From the NCBI GenBank assembly GCA_026008535.1, contig BRKX01000014.1, positions 26,325,194 to 26,389,193 of the forward strand: a DNA stretch of 64,000 bases, written 5' to 3'. Position numbers and translations under genes: made by a program. The notes under the pieces were generated by a model, which did not search any database, was not told the origin of the DNA, and worked only from the letters and a program-made list of their open reading frames with translations. Numbering within the stretch: the stretch's first letter is position 1; the number at the start of each line of letters is the position of its first letter. The DNA comes from Perilla frutescens (taxonomy: Eukaryota > Streptophyta > Magnoliopsida > Lamiales > Lamiaceae). Positions 26,027 to 37,094 of this stretch are shown in pieces.

Positions 26027-26145
26027 TGTTATAGATATATATGTAAAGTATAGATTCCTAGAATAGACTCATCTATCGTGTATATATATGTGACTCTATG
26101 AGATTAATAAACACACATTATTTTTTAATTTCACCATATTCAACA
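26027..26145 (+). repeat. 5' LTR of the short-LTR copia element
   Basis: TGTTATAG...CAACA, 119 bp, preceded by target-duplication half TTGAT and followed directly by the primer site. Confidence 0.9.
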
Positions 26146-26452
26146 TGGTATCACAGCACTCAATCCTGGGGTTTGAGGGATTTCGAAATTTAGGATAAGT
26201 GAGATATATTTTTTAGACTAGGGTTTCGATCGTAACCCATTATGTTTCGGCGCCTCTCCGGTCCCACCAGTTATTACGTCGTCTCTCCGCCGGCCAACAC
26301 TCCGAGTTCAATCGCCGGATTCCGCACGTGTGGCCCCCACATGGCACCGCCATTTTTCTGCTCTTTCGCAAATATTATATACTTCGACCTGTTTCCTGAT
26401 CCTTTTTTCCCCCCTCTATCGTTGTGTGCTTGATGGCTGACGACACTCCAAA

Positions 26453-29400
26453 GAAGGTTGTTGATGTTGTGCCGGTGATGACCAAGATTACGGAGCACAA
26501 GTTCGGTTCTTCTAATTATAATTGGATTGGAGGCAGACTATTGAGTTGTACTTGTTAAGTGTTTCTATGGATACTCATATGATTAACGATCCTTCGTTTG
26601 TTGCTACCTCTAAACTTTCTTGTTTGCGGGATGATGCATGTTTCTTTTTACAGATCCATAATTCAATTGACAGTGATGTCATCGGGATGGTTACTCACTG
26701 TCGCACTATTAAGACTTTGCTGGAGTCTCTTGAGTTTCTGTATTCTGGGATCGAGAATATTTCACACATGTATGCTGCATGTCAAGAATTCTACAGACCA
26801 GAGAAGAATGATAAGTCCCTTATTGATTATTTCATGTCCTTTAAACGGACGTATGAAGAGTTGAATACGTTACTTCTGCTTAGTACCGATGTCGATGTTC
26901 AACGCTCCCAACACGACATGTTGGCACTTATGAGTTTTTATGGAAAAATTACCTCCCAAGTTTGAGACTGCTAAGTCTCAAGTCTTATCCGACTCTACGA
27001 CTTCATCTTTGGGGGATGTTTTCTGTCAGATTCTCTGCACTGAGCCCATCGCTTTGCCCCTAATGAGTCAGTCTGCTTTTCTCAGTCGTTCTAGCATTAA
27101 CTATGGGAAAGCTCCTTCCAAGGGTGGTGGTGGAAGAATATGCATGTCCCATCTACCCATGTTGCTTCTAGTAGTGTTCCTGGTACTTCTGTTACACTAT
27201 CTACCGATGAGTTTGCTAACTTGAAGGCTTTGGCCGATTAGCATCCCTCTCATCCCCTTATCATTTCCACTACTGAGTCTGGTAAGCCTAATACATATCT
27301 TCTTTCAACCTCTTCTAAATGGATCATTGATTCTAGTGCCACAGATCATACGATAAGTAATCCATCCATTTTCTCTATTTTTAACCATCGAGTACCCACT
27401 TTTTCTATTATACTGGCCGATGGTTCTCAGTCCCGTGTTGATGGTTCGGGAACAGTTTATCCTATTTCCTCACTCTCTTTAACATTTATTCTTAGTCTGC
27501 CTCAACTCTCATATAATTTGCTTTCCGTTAGCCAATTTACTTATTCTCTTAATTGTTATATCTTCTTATTTCCTAATTATTGTTTGTTTCAGGATTTGTC
27601 GATGAAGAAGATTATTGGTAAGAGATGTGTTTCGGGTGATCTCTATGTCTTGGATTCACAGATACCGAAGTCGGTTGCTTACGCTAGATCTATCACCCCT
27701 TTTGATGTCCATTGTCGGATGGGTCATCCTTCCCTTTTCATTTTGAAGAAGTCATTTTCTCAGTTTTGAGTCTGTTATCTTTAGATTGTGAGTCTTGCCA
27801 TTTTGCTAAGTATCATCATCTTAGCTCTAGTCCTAGAGTCAATAAAAAAGCCAGTGCTCCGTTTGAGCTAGTACATTCTGATATTTGGGGTCCTTGTCCT
27901 GTTTTGTCTATTCCTGGATTTTGTTATTTTATTACTTTTGTTGATGACTACTCTTGTATGACTTGGTTATATTTGATAAAGAATCATTCTGTGTTATTTA
28001 CCCACTTTACTTCATTTTGTGTTGAAATTACCACGCAGTTTGGTGTTCCTTTGAAAATTTTAACAAGGGATAATACTAAGGAATACTTATTTGGCCAATT
28101 TCATATATATGTGCTCCAACATGGCATTCTTTACCAATCCTCATGTGTTGATATCCCGTCTCAGAATGGGGTTGCTGAGCGGAAAAACAAACATCTTGAA
28201 ACTGATAGAGCATTATTGTTTGAGATGCAAGTCCCTAAACGCTTCTGGGTAGATGTTGTTTCTACAGCTTGTTTCCTCATTAATAGGATGCCATCCTCTG
28301 TTATCTCAGGAGAGTCTCTTTTTCATGTCTTGTTTCCTTCCAAGTCTGTGTTTCTAGCTAGGTTTTAGGGTGTGAAATATCATGAATTTTTATATATAAC
28401 TCGATTACTTTTCTTCCTGCTATCTCTTGGGATTTGATTTTTGTGGTTTATTTAATATCTTTTATGAATGCTTGATCACCATTTATGCATGCTAGTCATT
28501 AATCTGAAGCATTGACCAGACAAGGATTAATGATAGAAAAATATGAATCATTTTATGTGTGCTTGGAAGGACCGACCAAGTGAACAAGTATTGCATAGGG
28601 TTGAATAGATTTCGTGTGCGTGATTAGGAGTAACACCATGTGTGAAGAACCGACAGTAGTGAAGCATGTGCTTGTTATGTCTATGTTATGGTATATGCCG
28701 CTATAAGCAGCCTGATAATATCCTAGTGATCCCTCACTATTGATAGATTAAAGACAAGAAGTCGGGTTGAAAGAGTCAATGATTATATAATCTGATATAA
28801 TAAATCAACTATCCCTAAAACTTAGGTTTCTCAATTTATTTGTTTATCTGCATATTTTCGATATTTGTTGTCTTATTTTATGTTGTTTATTATGTTCTCT
28901 TTTTATGCGATTATTAGTGTCTAGATATTAAGTGAGTACTAGTGTGGGAGTCAGTCTATTCAGTCTGTGGGGGATACGATACTCTTGCTCACCTAGGTAT
29001 TACAATAGCACCGTGCACATGTGGAACGTGTTGTTTTGTTAATAAATAGTGTGTCAGGTTGGTAAATTGGACTATCTTAGGATTACACGTCCTGACATTG
29101 CGTATTCAATAAGTATGGTCAGCCAATACATATCGTCACCAACTATTGATCATTGGAAGATAGTCGAGCAGATTCTGTGCTACTTGAAAACAGCCCTTGG
29201 GTGTGGAATTGTTACAGTAATCATGGTCATGAAAATATTTACTGTTTCTCAAATGTTGATTGGGTAGGATCCAGGGAAGATCAAAGGTCTACATCAGGAT
29301 ATTGTGTTATGTTCAGTGGAAATTTGGTCTCATGGCAGAGTAAGAGCAGAATGTCATCTCTCGTTCAAGTCCAAAATCAGAATATAGATCTATACCCAAA

Positions 29401-29715
29401 TCTACATATGAGATAGTTTAGATACATGAGTTCCTTAAGGAGATAGGTTTTAAGCTCTCAATACTCACAAAGTTATGGTGTGATAATCAAGCCACACTTC
29501 ACATTTCATCTAATCCGATTTTTCATGAGCGGACTAAGCAAATTGAGATTGATTGTCACTTTGTTCGTGAGAAGATTCAACGGGGGTTGATCTCTACAGG
29601 ATATATGAAAACTGAAGATCAAGCAGGAGATATTTTCACAAAGGCTCTTAGTGGGACGATGATAGATAATCTTTGTAACAAGCTGGACATGATTAATATC
29701 TATGATCCAGTTTGA
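26453..29715 (+). pseudogene. copia gag-pol polyprotein, broken
   Basis: UBN2-type gag lies at about 26522-26980 (MDWRQTIELYLLSVS...). A protease remnant at about 27310-27400 reads WIIDSSATDH, where the active-site Gly of DSGA is Ser. The pre-integrase part is near 27690-27800. The integrase core is at 27830-28365 (HSDIWGP, TRDNTKEY, NGVAERKN). After the foreign segment, an RT-end/RNase H part (about 29050-29715) shows ITRPDIAYSISMVSQY, then after a frameshift VDWVGSREDQRSTSGYCV and WCDNQATLHISSNPIFHERTKQIEIDCHFVREKI. Several frameshifts and stops plus loss of the YVDD region make it non-functional. Confidence 0.88.
28366..29046. other. foreign segment replacing the copia RT core
   Basis: The integrase reading ends at about 28366 and the distal RT reading resumes at about 29049. 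The 680 bp between them have no copia coding sense in any frame. The composition and phrases such as GGGATACGATACTCTTGCTC resemble non-coding parts of other plant LTR elements, but I cannot name the source. Confidence 0.6.
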
Positions 29716-29722
29716 GGGATAG

Positions 29723-29876
29723 TGTTATAGATATATATATATATATATATAAAGTATAGATTGTATAGGATACTACATTCCTAAAATAGATTCATATATC
29801 GTGTATTTGTGTATATATATGTGACTCTATGAGATTAATAAACGCACATTATTTTTGAGTTTCACTATATTCAACA
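29723..29876 (+). repeat. 3' LTR of the short-LTR copia element
   Basis: TGTTATAG...TTCAACA, followed by TTGAT. It differs from the 5' LTR by a TA-run expansion, a short insertion and scattered substitutions. Confidence 0.9.
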
Positions 29877-29941
29877 TTGATGATATCGAGAATGTAGCAC
29901 GATTTAAACACGGAGAATTGCAGCTAGCATTGTTGATGGTA

Positions 29942-30783
29942 TGATGAGACCGTGATAAAGAAGACGTGCCAAGCATGAAAAAACCAAACCCAAGTCATCA
30001 CCTTGCTAAAAAGGAAAGATCCAGACTAGAATCCGCTCCAAACCGCCAGCGGTTTGGCTAACAGTTTGTGGCAGATTTATTCATGGAGTTCCAAACCGCC
30101 AATGGTTTGGCTCACAGTTTCGGACAGCATCTATGCATGAATTTTATTACTTAAATTATATTAATTTAAGTAATTAGACTATTAATATAATTTATTTAAT
30201 TAATTAGTAGTCCAATTATCACAATTTATTTAGGTGATATTAGACCCAGTATTTTGATTATAGCCTAATTCGAAATTACCAAGCTCAAAGCCTTGATAAT
30301 TTCAAACTACCCTAGAATGATATTTAAGGGATTTTTCGTTCATAATAGAGGGAGACATTGAATGAATAAAATTGGAGTTCCCAAATTTTCTTTGTCTCAC
30401 GATCCATCAGTTGATCACTCGTTGATGTTCGTTAGACCTTACAAATCTAAAGTCTTATATCAAGCTTCTTTCTAGTTCTTCGCGAATTACGGGGAAGTGC
30501 TAAACAATCTAGAGTTGTTCGAAGTAATTGCGATTCGAGTTCATGTTGATTTGGGGTTTAATTGAAGACCATCTTCTCCTATCAATCATCATCATCATCA
30601 TCCATTCCTCTGCCATTGTCGTCCAAGCCATATCTTCGTAAGTTTTCCGCTGTAAAATCGAGTCTATACCATTCCAAGTTTTCCACCAATTGTGATATAT
30701 ATATTGAAATCCCGGTATTAAATCGAACCCTTACACCGTCACCGTGTGTTCATTCTTGAGTCTATGTATTCCGAATCGTATCA
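29942..30783 (+). repeat. 5' LTR of the LARD-like element
   Basis: It aligns along its length with 32315-33123. It carries an extra GC-rich repeat, CCAAACCGCCA(G/A)(C/T)GGTTTGG (near 30039-30110), that is partly deleted from the other LTR. Confidence 0.85.
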
Positions 30784-31526
30784 TTTGGTATCAAAGCCAT
30801 GACGGAAATAGCTGTTTGTGGTTCAATACTGGGTCGTTTATCTTTTCGTATTTGTTGAGTCGTGAATTTTAATCTGCGTTGTTCATTTAAAAAAAGGTAC
30901 TGTTCACGATTACTATTCATCGCACTGTTCATCATTACTATTCATAGTATTGTGCGTGTTACTGTTCATCTGAAAAAAAAATCTGCATTGTGATTCGATT
31001 CCTTGATTTGTTGCATTGTTTTTTGGACTTTCCTTCTATTATAGATAATTTAGGATATTTTAGATTGTGCCATCTAGGTAAATCACATCTAAATAAATCC
31101 TACTTTATCTATTCCTTTTTGTTTCCTTATCTATTTCCTTCCATATCTTTCCTTGGGGATTTAATTTTATTCCTACTACACTTTCGGAATTAAAATCATA
31201 TCATATTTCTTTCCTATCAACACGCCTACGTCATCAACGAGCAACAAACGGAACGTTGGTCAATTAGTTCAAACTTGTAAGAAGGCAAAAGGAGCCGAAC
31301 TTGTTCATCCTAATTTCGATCCATCTTCACATTCACACATGTTGCACCACATATATTGAGTGATACACGAGAGAAAAAAGAAAAAGAGTGGAAACAAACG
31401 AGAGAAAAGTGAGGATTGTAAGGTCCTTTTATTTCTTTTGTTTGTTCATTTGTGCAGGTTACTATGAATTCAAACAGTACACTCAGCCCGTTTCCCACCT
31501 AGGGTGCGACGTAGTCTTGTGAAGCA

Positions 31527-32351
31527 TTGTTCGATAACATGGAAACTTGTACACAGTCAATATTGGACAAGCTGGATTTAATGGTCAAGTTAGTTGATCA
31601 GTTCGCGCAGCACTACACGCAAAACGTCCCACAGTCCAGTTTTAGGCCACCCATTGCAAGACCCGTATATGCACCGCCCCCACCAATAATTCGGCAGCCC
31701 GTTGCTACACCGACACCATATACACAGTCTACACCACCCGTTCAGCCGGCCATTGTTACGTCAATTCAAGCATGTGACGTACAATGCCCTATATGTCAAA
31801 CCCGTGAAGACGAGTTAGAACAGCCCTTAATCGACGCCACATCTGAGGAGATAGTAGCTGAAGTCGAGGAAGCCGAAATGGAGATCACTGTCACAAGTGA
31901 GGATGCGAATATAGTTGAAGAGCTAATGAAAATCCAGCCTTGTTCTAAAAGAAAGAATGACATCCATGGAGCACTAGTTGTGGATGATAAAGAACTCGAA
32001 CAAACAAGTATGGAGGAATTACCGAGTTCTAATATTATTTTCCATCCAATTTCTTGTAATGTTTTCATTTTACAGGTTGTTGAAGAAGTTCCATCGGTAA
32101 TCAATATGTCACCCAATTTAATTTGGGTTCCCAAGTTAGATTGTACCATGGAATTCAAGTGGCAAACGTTCGACACTAGTTGGAAGTTCAAGTTCCAGAT
32201 TTTAAAGATGTGCCTGGTGCGAATTATTACACAAAACTTTGATGGTCAGTTCATGTTCGTCTTTGATCCTGGAGGTTTGAATTCGAGGATGAATTTTTTT
32301 CAGCACGGGGGGAATGTTGAGACTGTGATAAAGAAGACATGCCAAGCATGA
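31527..32351 (+). CDS. 274-aa open frame of the LARD-like element, function unknown
   Basis: Open frame MFDNMETCTQSILDKLD..., not recognised as a whole. An N-terminal amphipathic stretch is followed by a Pro-rich segment (about residues 40-80, PPPPIIRQPV), an isolated CPICQTRE motif, and an acidic region (about 95-140). The last 20-30 residues read into the 3' LTR. Just before the LTR, FDPGGLNSRMNFFQHGGN resembles the tail that ends many plant gypsy polyproteins, so this is probably a chimera of gag-like linker and pol tail left after an internal deletion. It has no host-gene features or introns. Whether it is translated is unknown. Confidence 0.45.
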   Translation: MFDNMETCTQSILDKLDLMVKLVDQFAQHYTQNVPQSSFRPPIARPVYAPPPPIIRQPVATPTPYTQSTPPVQPAIVTSIQACDVQCPICQTREDELEQPLIDATSEEIVAEVEEAEMEITVTSEDANIVEELMKIQPCSKRKNDIHGALVVDDKELEQTSMEELPSSNIIFHPISCNVFILQVVEEVPSVINMSPNLIWVPKLDCTMEFKWQTFDTSWKFKFQILKMCLVRIITQNFDGQFMFVFDPGGLNSRMNFFQHGGNVETVIKKTCQA

Positions 32352-33123
32352 AAAAACCAAACCCAAGTCATCACTTTACTCACAAGGAAAGATCCAGACT
32401 AGAATCTGCTCCAGCGGTTTAGCTTACAGTTTGTGGTAGATTTATTCATGGAGTTACAGTTTCGGACAACATCTATGCACGAATTTTATTATTTAAATTA
32501 TATTTATTTAAGTAATTAGACTATTAATATAGTTTATTTATTTATTTAATTAATTAGTAGTCTAATTATCACAACTTGTTTAGGTGATATTGGACCCAGT
32601 ATTTTGATTATAGCCCAGTTCGAAATTACCAAGCCCAAAGCCTTGATAATTTCAAACCACCCTAGTATGATATTTAAGGGATTTTTCGTTCATAATGGAG
32701 TGAGACATTGAATGAATAAAATTGGAGTTCTCAAATTCTCTTTGTCTCACGATCCATCGGTTGATCACTCATTGATGTTCTTTAGACCTTACAAATCTAA
32801 AGTCCTATATCAAGCTTCTTTCTAGTTCTTTGCGAATTAGGAGAAAGTACTAAACAATCCGGAGTTGTTCAAAGTAATTGCGTTCCGATTTTGTGTTGAT
32901 TCGTGGTTCAATTGAAGATCATCTTCTTCTACCTTTCATCATCTCCATCAACGTCGTCCGCCATCATCATCATCATCATCCATTCCGCTGCCATCATTCT
33001 TCCAAGCCATAACTTCGCGAATTTTCCACTATTTCGTGTCTATATCAATTCCCGGTATCATATTGAACCCTTACACCGTCGTCGTGTGTTTGTTCTTGAG
33101 TCTGCGTGTTCTGAATCGTATCA
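32315..33123 (+). repeat. 3' LTR of the LARD-like element
   Basis: It begins TGTTGAGACTGTGATAAAG and ends CTGAATCGTATCA. It matches the 5' LTR over its length except for small indels. Confidence 0.85.
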
Positions 33124-33393
33124 TGGTGTCATCAAGTTTCTCGCTTCCCGTTTTCTTCTATTGAGTATAATTGGATACAACATGGGGTAAATTATGTCGT
33201 TCATCAATTGACTAGTCGTACTGTTTATTTTTCTTCTCCCGTTGTTTTTACGAGATTTCTTGAGAGTTGTGCTACTCTTCCTAGTTTAGTAGGGGAACTT
33301 GTGTTTTAATGTTAGTAAATTTGTTTTCTAAAAAGAAAAAAATTTACAGAGAATTGATTTTTTTTTCCACCGCAAATTCAAGTGTGAGAACAT
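33124..33393. other. short spacer, nothing recognised
   Basis: 270 bp between two elements with no recognisable repeat end or coding sense. Confidence 0.6.
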
Positions 33394-33741
33394 CACCACA
33401 AAAAAATTGCGACATAGCGACAGATTATTCTGTCGTTAGACTTCGAATTTCTGTCGTTAGAATGCTCTAACGACGAACGTAATCTTTCGTTAAACCTTTA
33501 GTCGGGAACAAGTGTTACGACCGATTTATCCGTCGTTAAATCGGTCCCCATTTCTGTCATGGGAAATTATTAACGACCGATTTAACGACGGACCTGTCTA
33601 TCGTTAGATTTATTTAAATTTTATTTTATTTTTATTTTTAACGACGGCCCGTTGTTAGATTCTTTTATACATTTTTATATTTTTTATTTTTATTTTTAAC
33701 GACGGACTAATCCATCGTTAGAGTTTATATATATATATATA

Positions 33742-34492
33742 TATAGGATATGGTTCATATGAGAACATCTTGTTGGTGTGAGAAATGAGAACACATCTTA
33801 CACCATCCAATTTAATGATCCAATGGTTGAGATTTAAGGTGGCAATTTCGTAAATAATAGGGCAAAAAATAAGGAAGGAGGGCTATTTTCGTCCAAATCC
33901 ATTAAAATTGATGATGTCAGCAATTAAAAAAAAATCTTAAAAATTTTAATCGACCATAACTTCCTCGTTTTTAATCCAATGCACATAAAAAATATATCAA
34001 ATTAAAGCTCTCTTCATGCCCTTTCATTTAAGATGTTGAAAGGCTATGTTTGGATGAAAAAATATGAACAAAGAATAAAAAAGAAATTTTTTTACGCGTG
34101 CCCAGGTTGTAAATGCTTTCGTTAGCATATAATAATTCTTCGTCAGCATTATGATAACATATGAACGTATGCTAATTAAGCATTTGTCATATGCTAACAG
34201 AATATATTCGATGTGCTAACAAAGAATTATCATAATGCTAACATAGTATAAATTTATTAGGATTTATTAAATCTTAATTATGGTTTATTTAATCTCGATT
34301 ATGATTTATTCCATCTAATTATCATTATTCTTTTGAAATTTAATTTTTTGTTTATAGTTCTTAATTGATTATTATGGTTTATCCTATCCAATTATAATTT
34401 ATAACGTATGTTGATAGAGTATTGCCATATGCTAACATAGTGTATTCGCAATGCTGACGAACCAAAACTATAATACTAACGTAGTACAAATA

Positions 34493-34556
<64 letters not shown>

Positions 34557-34984
34557 TCTTTCAACTCATTTAGGGTTTACCACATCCAATCAATGTTTAT
34601 TTCATCTAATTAGGTTTATTTCATCCAATTATGATTTTTTCCATTTAATTAGGGTTTATTAAATCGAATTAGGTTTATAATTAATTTTTAGAATATTTTT
34701 TTCGCCAACAATATTTGAAAACTTTAATTAGCATAACTATAATGCTTCGTTAGCATTATGATAATACTTCGTTAGCATAACGATCTATTATCAAATCCTC
34801 CGCGATTTTTATAAGAATTACCAAATTACAGTAATACCCCCGCGCGAAAAACTTTTCAGATATTACAAAATTGCCACTGCCTTTTTCATCAAATCTGGAC
34901 CTTTGATTTTTGATGGATGTGTGGTGTGAGATATGTTCTCATTTCTCACACAAGGGGTTATTTTTATATAACCCCACCCCTATA
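33742..34984. mobile_element. non-autonomous Mutator-like element
   Basis: Inverted ends: TATAGGATATGGTT at the left and AACCCCACCCCTATA at the right. They are followed inward by a longer match around GGTGTGAGAAATGAGAACA (left) and TGTTCTCATTTCTCACAC (right). The flanks are TA-rich, so a 9-11 bp target duplication is possible but not provable. The interior is non-coding with many GCTAAC/GTTAGC motifs (34125-34490 and 34740-34780) and an (ATT)n tract (34494-34556). Its right 120 bp (GGCAATTTTGT..., ACACATCCATC) match the right end of the FAR1-type MULE at 9475-13498. Confidence 0.75.
34494..34556. repeat. (ATT)n microsatellite
   Basis: About 20 uninterrupted trinucleotide units inside the non-autonomous Mutator-like element. 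The long Ile run read on the minus strand here is an artefact. Confidence 0.95.
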
Positions 34985-35302
34985 TATATATAAATATTTA
35001 CTGGGAATAAGGGATTAAACATATAAAAATAGTTATCTAGCATAAAAATAGTTAACAATTTTAGAATCATAGATAATATCAAACATAAAAATGAAAATAT
35101 CATCCATAATCAAAAACAAATAAAAATATCATACATGTCTAGAGGAGGCTGATGAGATGACCCACTGGCGCCGGCGTCGCCGAACCGACGCTGCATCTCC
35201 TGCATCTGCTGGAGGAGAGCAAGCTACTAATCCATCATCTCCTGGTGCTTCTGCTCTCAGGTCTGCTCTCGCTGCTGAAATCGCTCCTCCTGTGCCTGCA
35301 GC

Positions 35303-37094
35303 TAGGGGTGGCACGGTAAGGTATACCTTACTTTTTTCCCCATACCTTTACCTTACCTTACTTGTACGGTATGGAGAAAATCCATACCGTTACCTTACCT
35401 TAAGGTTCGGTATACCTTCCAACGGTATACCTTAAGTTCGGTATGAAACAAATGACATACCTTTGCCGTACCTTTAGTTCGGTATACCTTACCGACATCG
35501 GTATACCTTACTAATATCGGTATACCTTACTAAAATCAGTATACCTTACCAATATCGGTATACCTTATTATACCATCCTAGGATATATCATATATCTCAT
35601 ATATTTACTCAAAATATATGAAACACTCCTAATAACGATCAAAATTCAACAAAATAAAATAAATATCTTCATGTCACGATAATTAAAGTCCAATAAAACA
35701 AAATAGATATAATAATACACTTAGCATTACAATGCATTAAATATAACATAAGATTAATTATAAGTATTAATATTGTAAATTTACTAGATATTTATAAATG
35801 TATAACATATTTACTAGTATTATATATCAATCATATTTTTATAACTAATATAAATTGTATAAAATATTATAAACTTACTAAATATTACAAATTTAAAATC
35901 TTTTACTTAGAAATCGTAAGAATTATTTACTAAGTATATACTAACAAAGAACACACTTAGCATTACAATGCATTAAGCATAACATAAGATTAAGTATAAG
36001 TGTTAATATTGTAAATTTACTAGATATTTATAAATGTATAACATATTTACTAGTATTATATATCAATCATGTTTTTATAATTAATATAAATTGTATAAAA
36101 TATTATAAACTTACTAAATATTACAAATTTGAAATCTTTTACTTAGAAATCATAAGAATTATTTACTAAGTATATACTAATAAAGAACACACTTAGCATT
36201 ACAATGCATTAAGTATAACATAAGATTAATTATAATTGTTAATATTATAAATTTACTAGATATTTATAAATTATATAACATATTTACTAGTATTATATAT
36301 CAATCATGTTTTTATAATTAATATAAATTGTATAAAATATTATAAACTTACTAAATATTATAAATTTGAAATCTTTTACTTAGAAATCGTAAGAATTATC
36401 TATTAAGTATATACTAACAAAGAACACACTTAGCATTACAATGCATTAAGTATAACATAAGATTAATTATAAGTGTTAATATTGTAAATTTACTAGATAT
36501 TTATAAATGTATAATATATTTACTAGTAGTATATATCAATCATGTTTTTATAATTAATATAAATTGTATACAAATATTATAAACGTACTAAATATTACAA
36601 ATTTGAAATCTTTTACTTAGAAATTGTAAGAATTATTTACGAAGTACTAATTAAGAACACATTTAATTATCATTACTATGCATTAAGTATAACATAAGAT
36701 TAATTTATAAGTGTTAGATATTTACATATATATCATATTTACTAAGTATTATATATCAAGTATCTATAATTCACATATACATATATTTATATAATATCAC
36801 AAATATACCGGTATAACGGTATACCGGTATATACCGCACCTACGGTATATACCGGTATAAAGGTATATGCCGAATTAACGGTATATACCTTAAAAATTCG
36901 GTATACCGTCGGTATCGGTATACGCCGGTATACCTCGGTTTTTAAAATTCTATACCGTTACCTTACCGAAAAATATCGGTACGGTATCATACCTTACCGA
37001 AAATACCGGTATACCTTAAAGTTCGGTATTCCGGTATTTTTTACGGTACGGTAAGTACGGTATGACGGTATGACGGTATTTTTCCCCAGCCCTA
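35303..37094. mobile_element. hAT-type non-autonomous element with internal tandem repeats
   Basis: The ends read TAGGGGTGGCACGG (left) and CCCCAGCCCTA (right, inverted TAGGGCTGGGG). They are flanked by a perfect 8-bp target duplication CCTGCAGC (35295-35302 and 37095-37102), the hAT hallmark. Both outer 250 bp are dense in GGTATACC palindromes and CCTTACC/GGTAAGG repeats. The centre holds a 236-bp tandem array. No transposase is present. The terminal sequence type (TAGGGGTGGCA, GGTATACCG) is widespread in plants. Confidence 0.94.
35712..36710. repeat. tandem array, about 4.3 copies of a 236-bp unit
   Basis: The phrase ACTTAGCATTACAATGCATTAA returns at about 35716, 35953, 36189 and 36425, with a decayed copy at about 36660. 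The units are roughly 95% alike, AT-rich and non-coding. Confidence 0.93.

Larger units (their letters stand above)
26027..29876 (+). mobile_element. Ty1/copia retrotransposon with very short LTRs, defective
   Basis: The 5' LTR is 26027-26145 (119 bp) and the 3' LTR 29723-29876 (154 bp, longer through a TA expansion). Both begin TGTTATAG and end TTCAACA. The target duplication TTGAT (26022-26026 and 29877-29881) is perfect. The primer site TGGTATCACAGC follows the 5' LTR directly at 26146 (one mismatch to tRNA-iMet). The coding region keeps gag, protease, integrase and RNase H pieces, but the RT core is missing, replaced by unrelated DNA at about 28366-29046. It cannot move on its own. Confidence 0.92.
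29942..33123 (+). mobile_element. non-autonomous LTR retrotransposon (LARD-like, probably gypsy-related)
   Basis: LTRs lie at 29942-30783 (842 bp) and 32315-33123 (809 bp). They begin TGATGAGACC / TGTTGAGACT and end GAATCGTATCA. The flanks TGGTA / TGGTG fit a 5-bp target duplication with one change. A primer site TGGTATCAAAGC follows at about 30786. The internal region is only 1531 bp and codes for no RT, integrase or protease; it has one 274-aa open frame. Its end (NSRMNFFQHGGN just before the 3' LTR) resembles the C-terminal tail of plant gypsy polyproteins, which suggests derivation from a gypsy element by internal loss. Confidence 0.82.

Noticed and set aside
35129..35435. Ala/Arg-rich open frames on both strands
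   Set aside because: The real sense here is the decayed CACTA transposase tail in another minus-strand frame (QQMQEMQRRFGDAG). These frames are shadows running into the hAT element.
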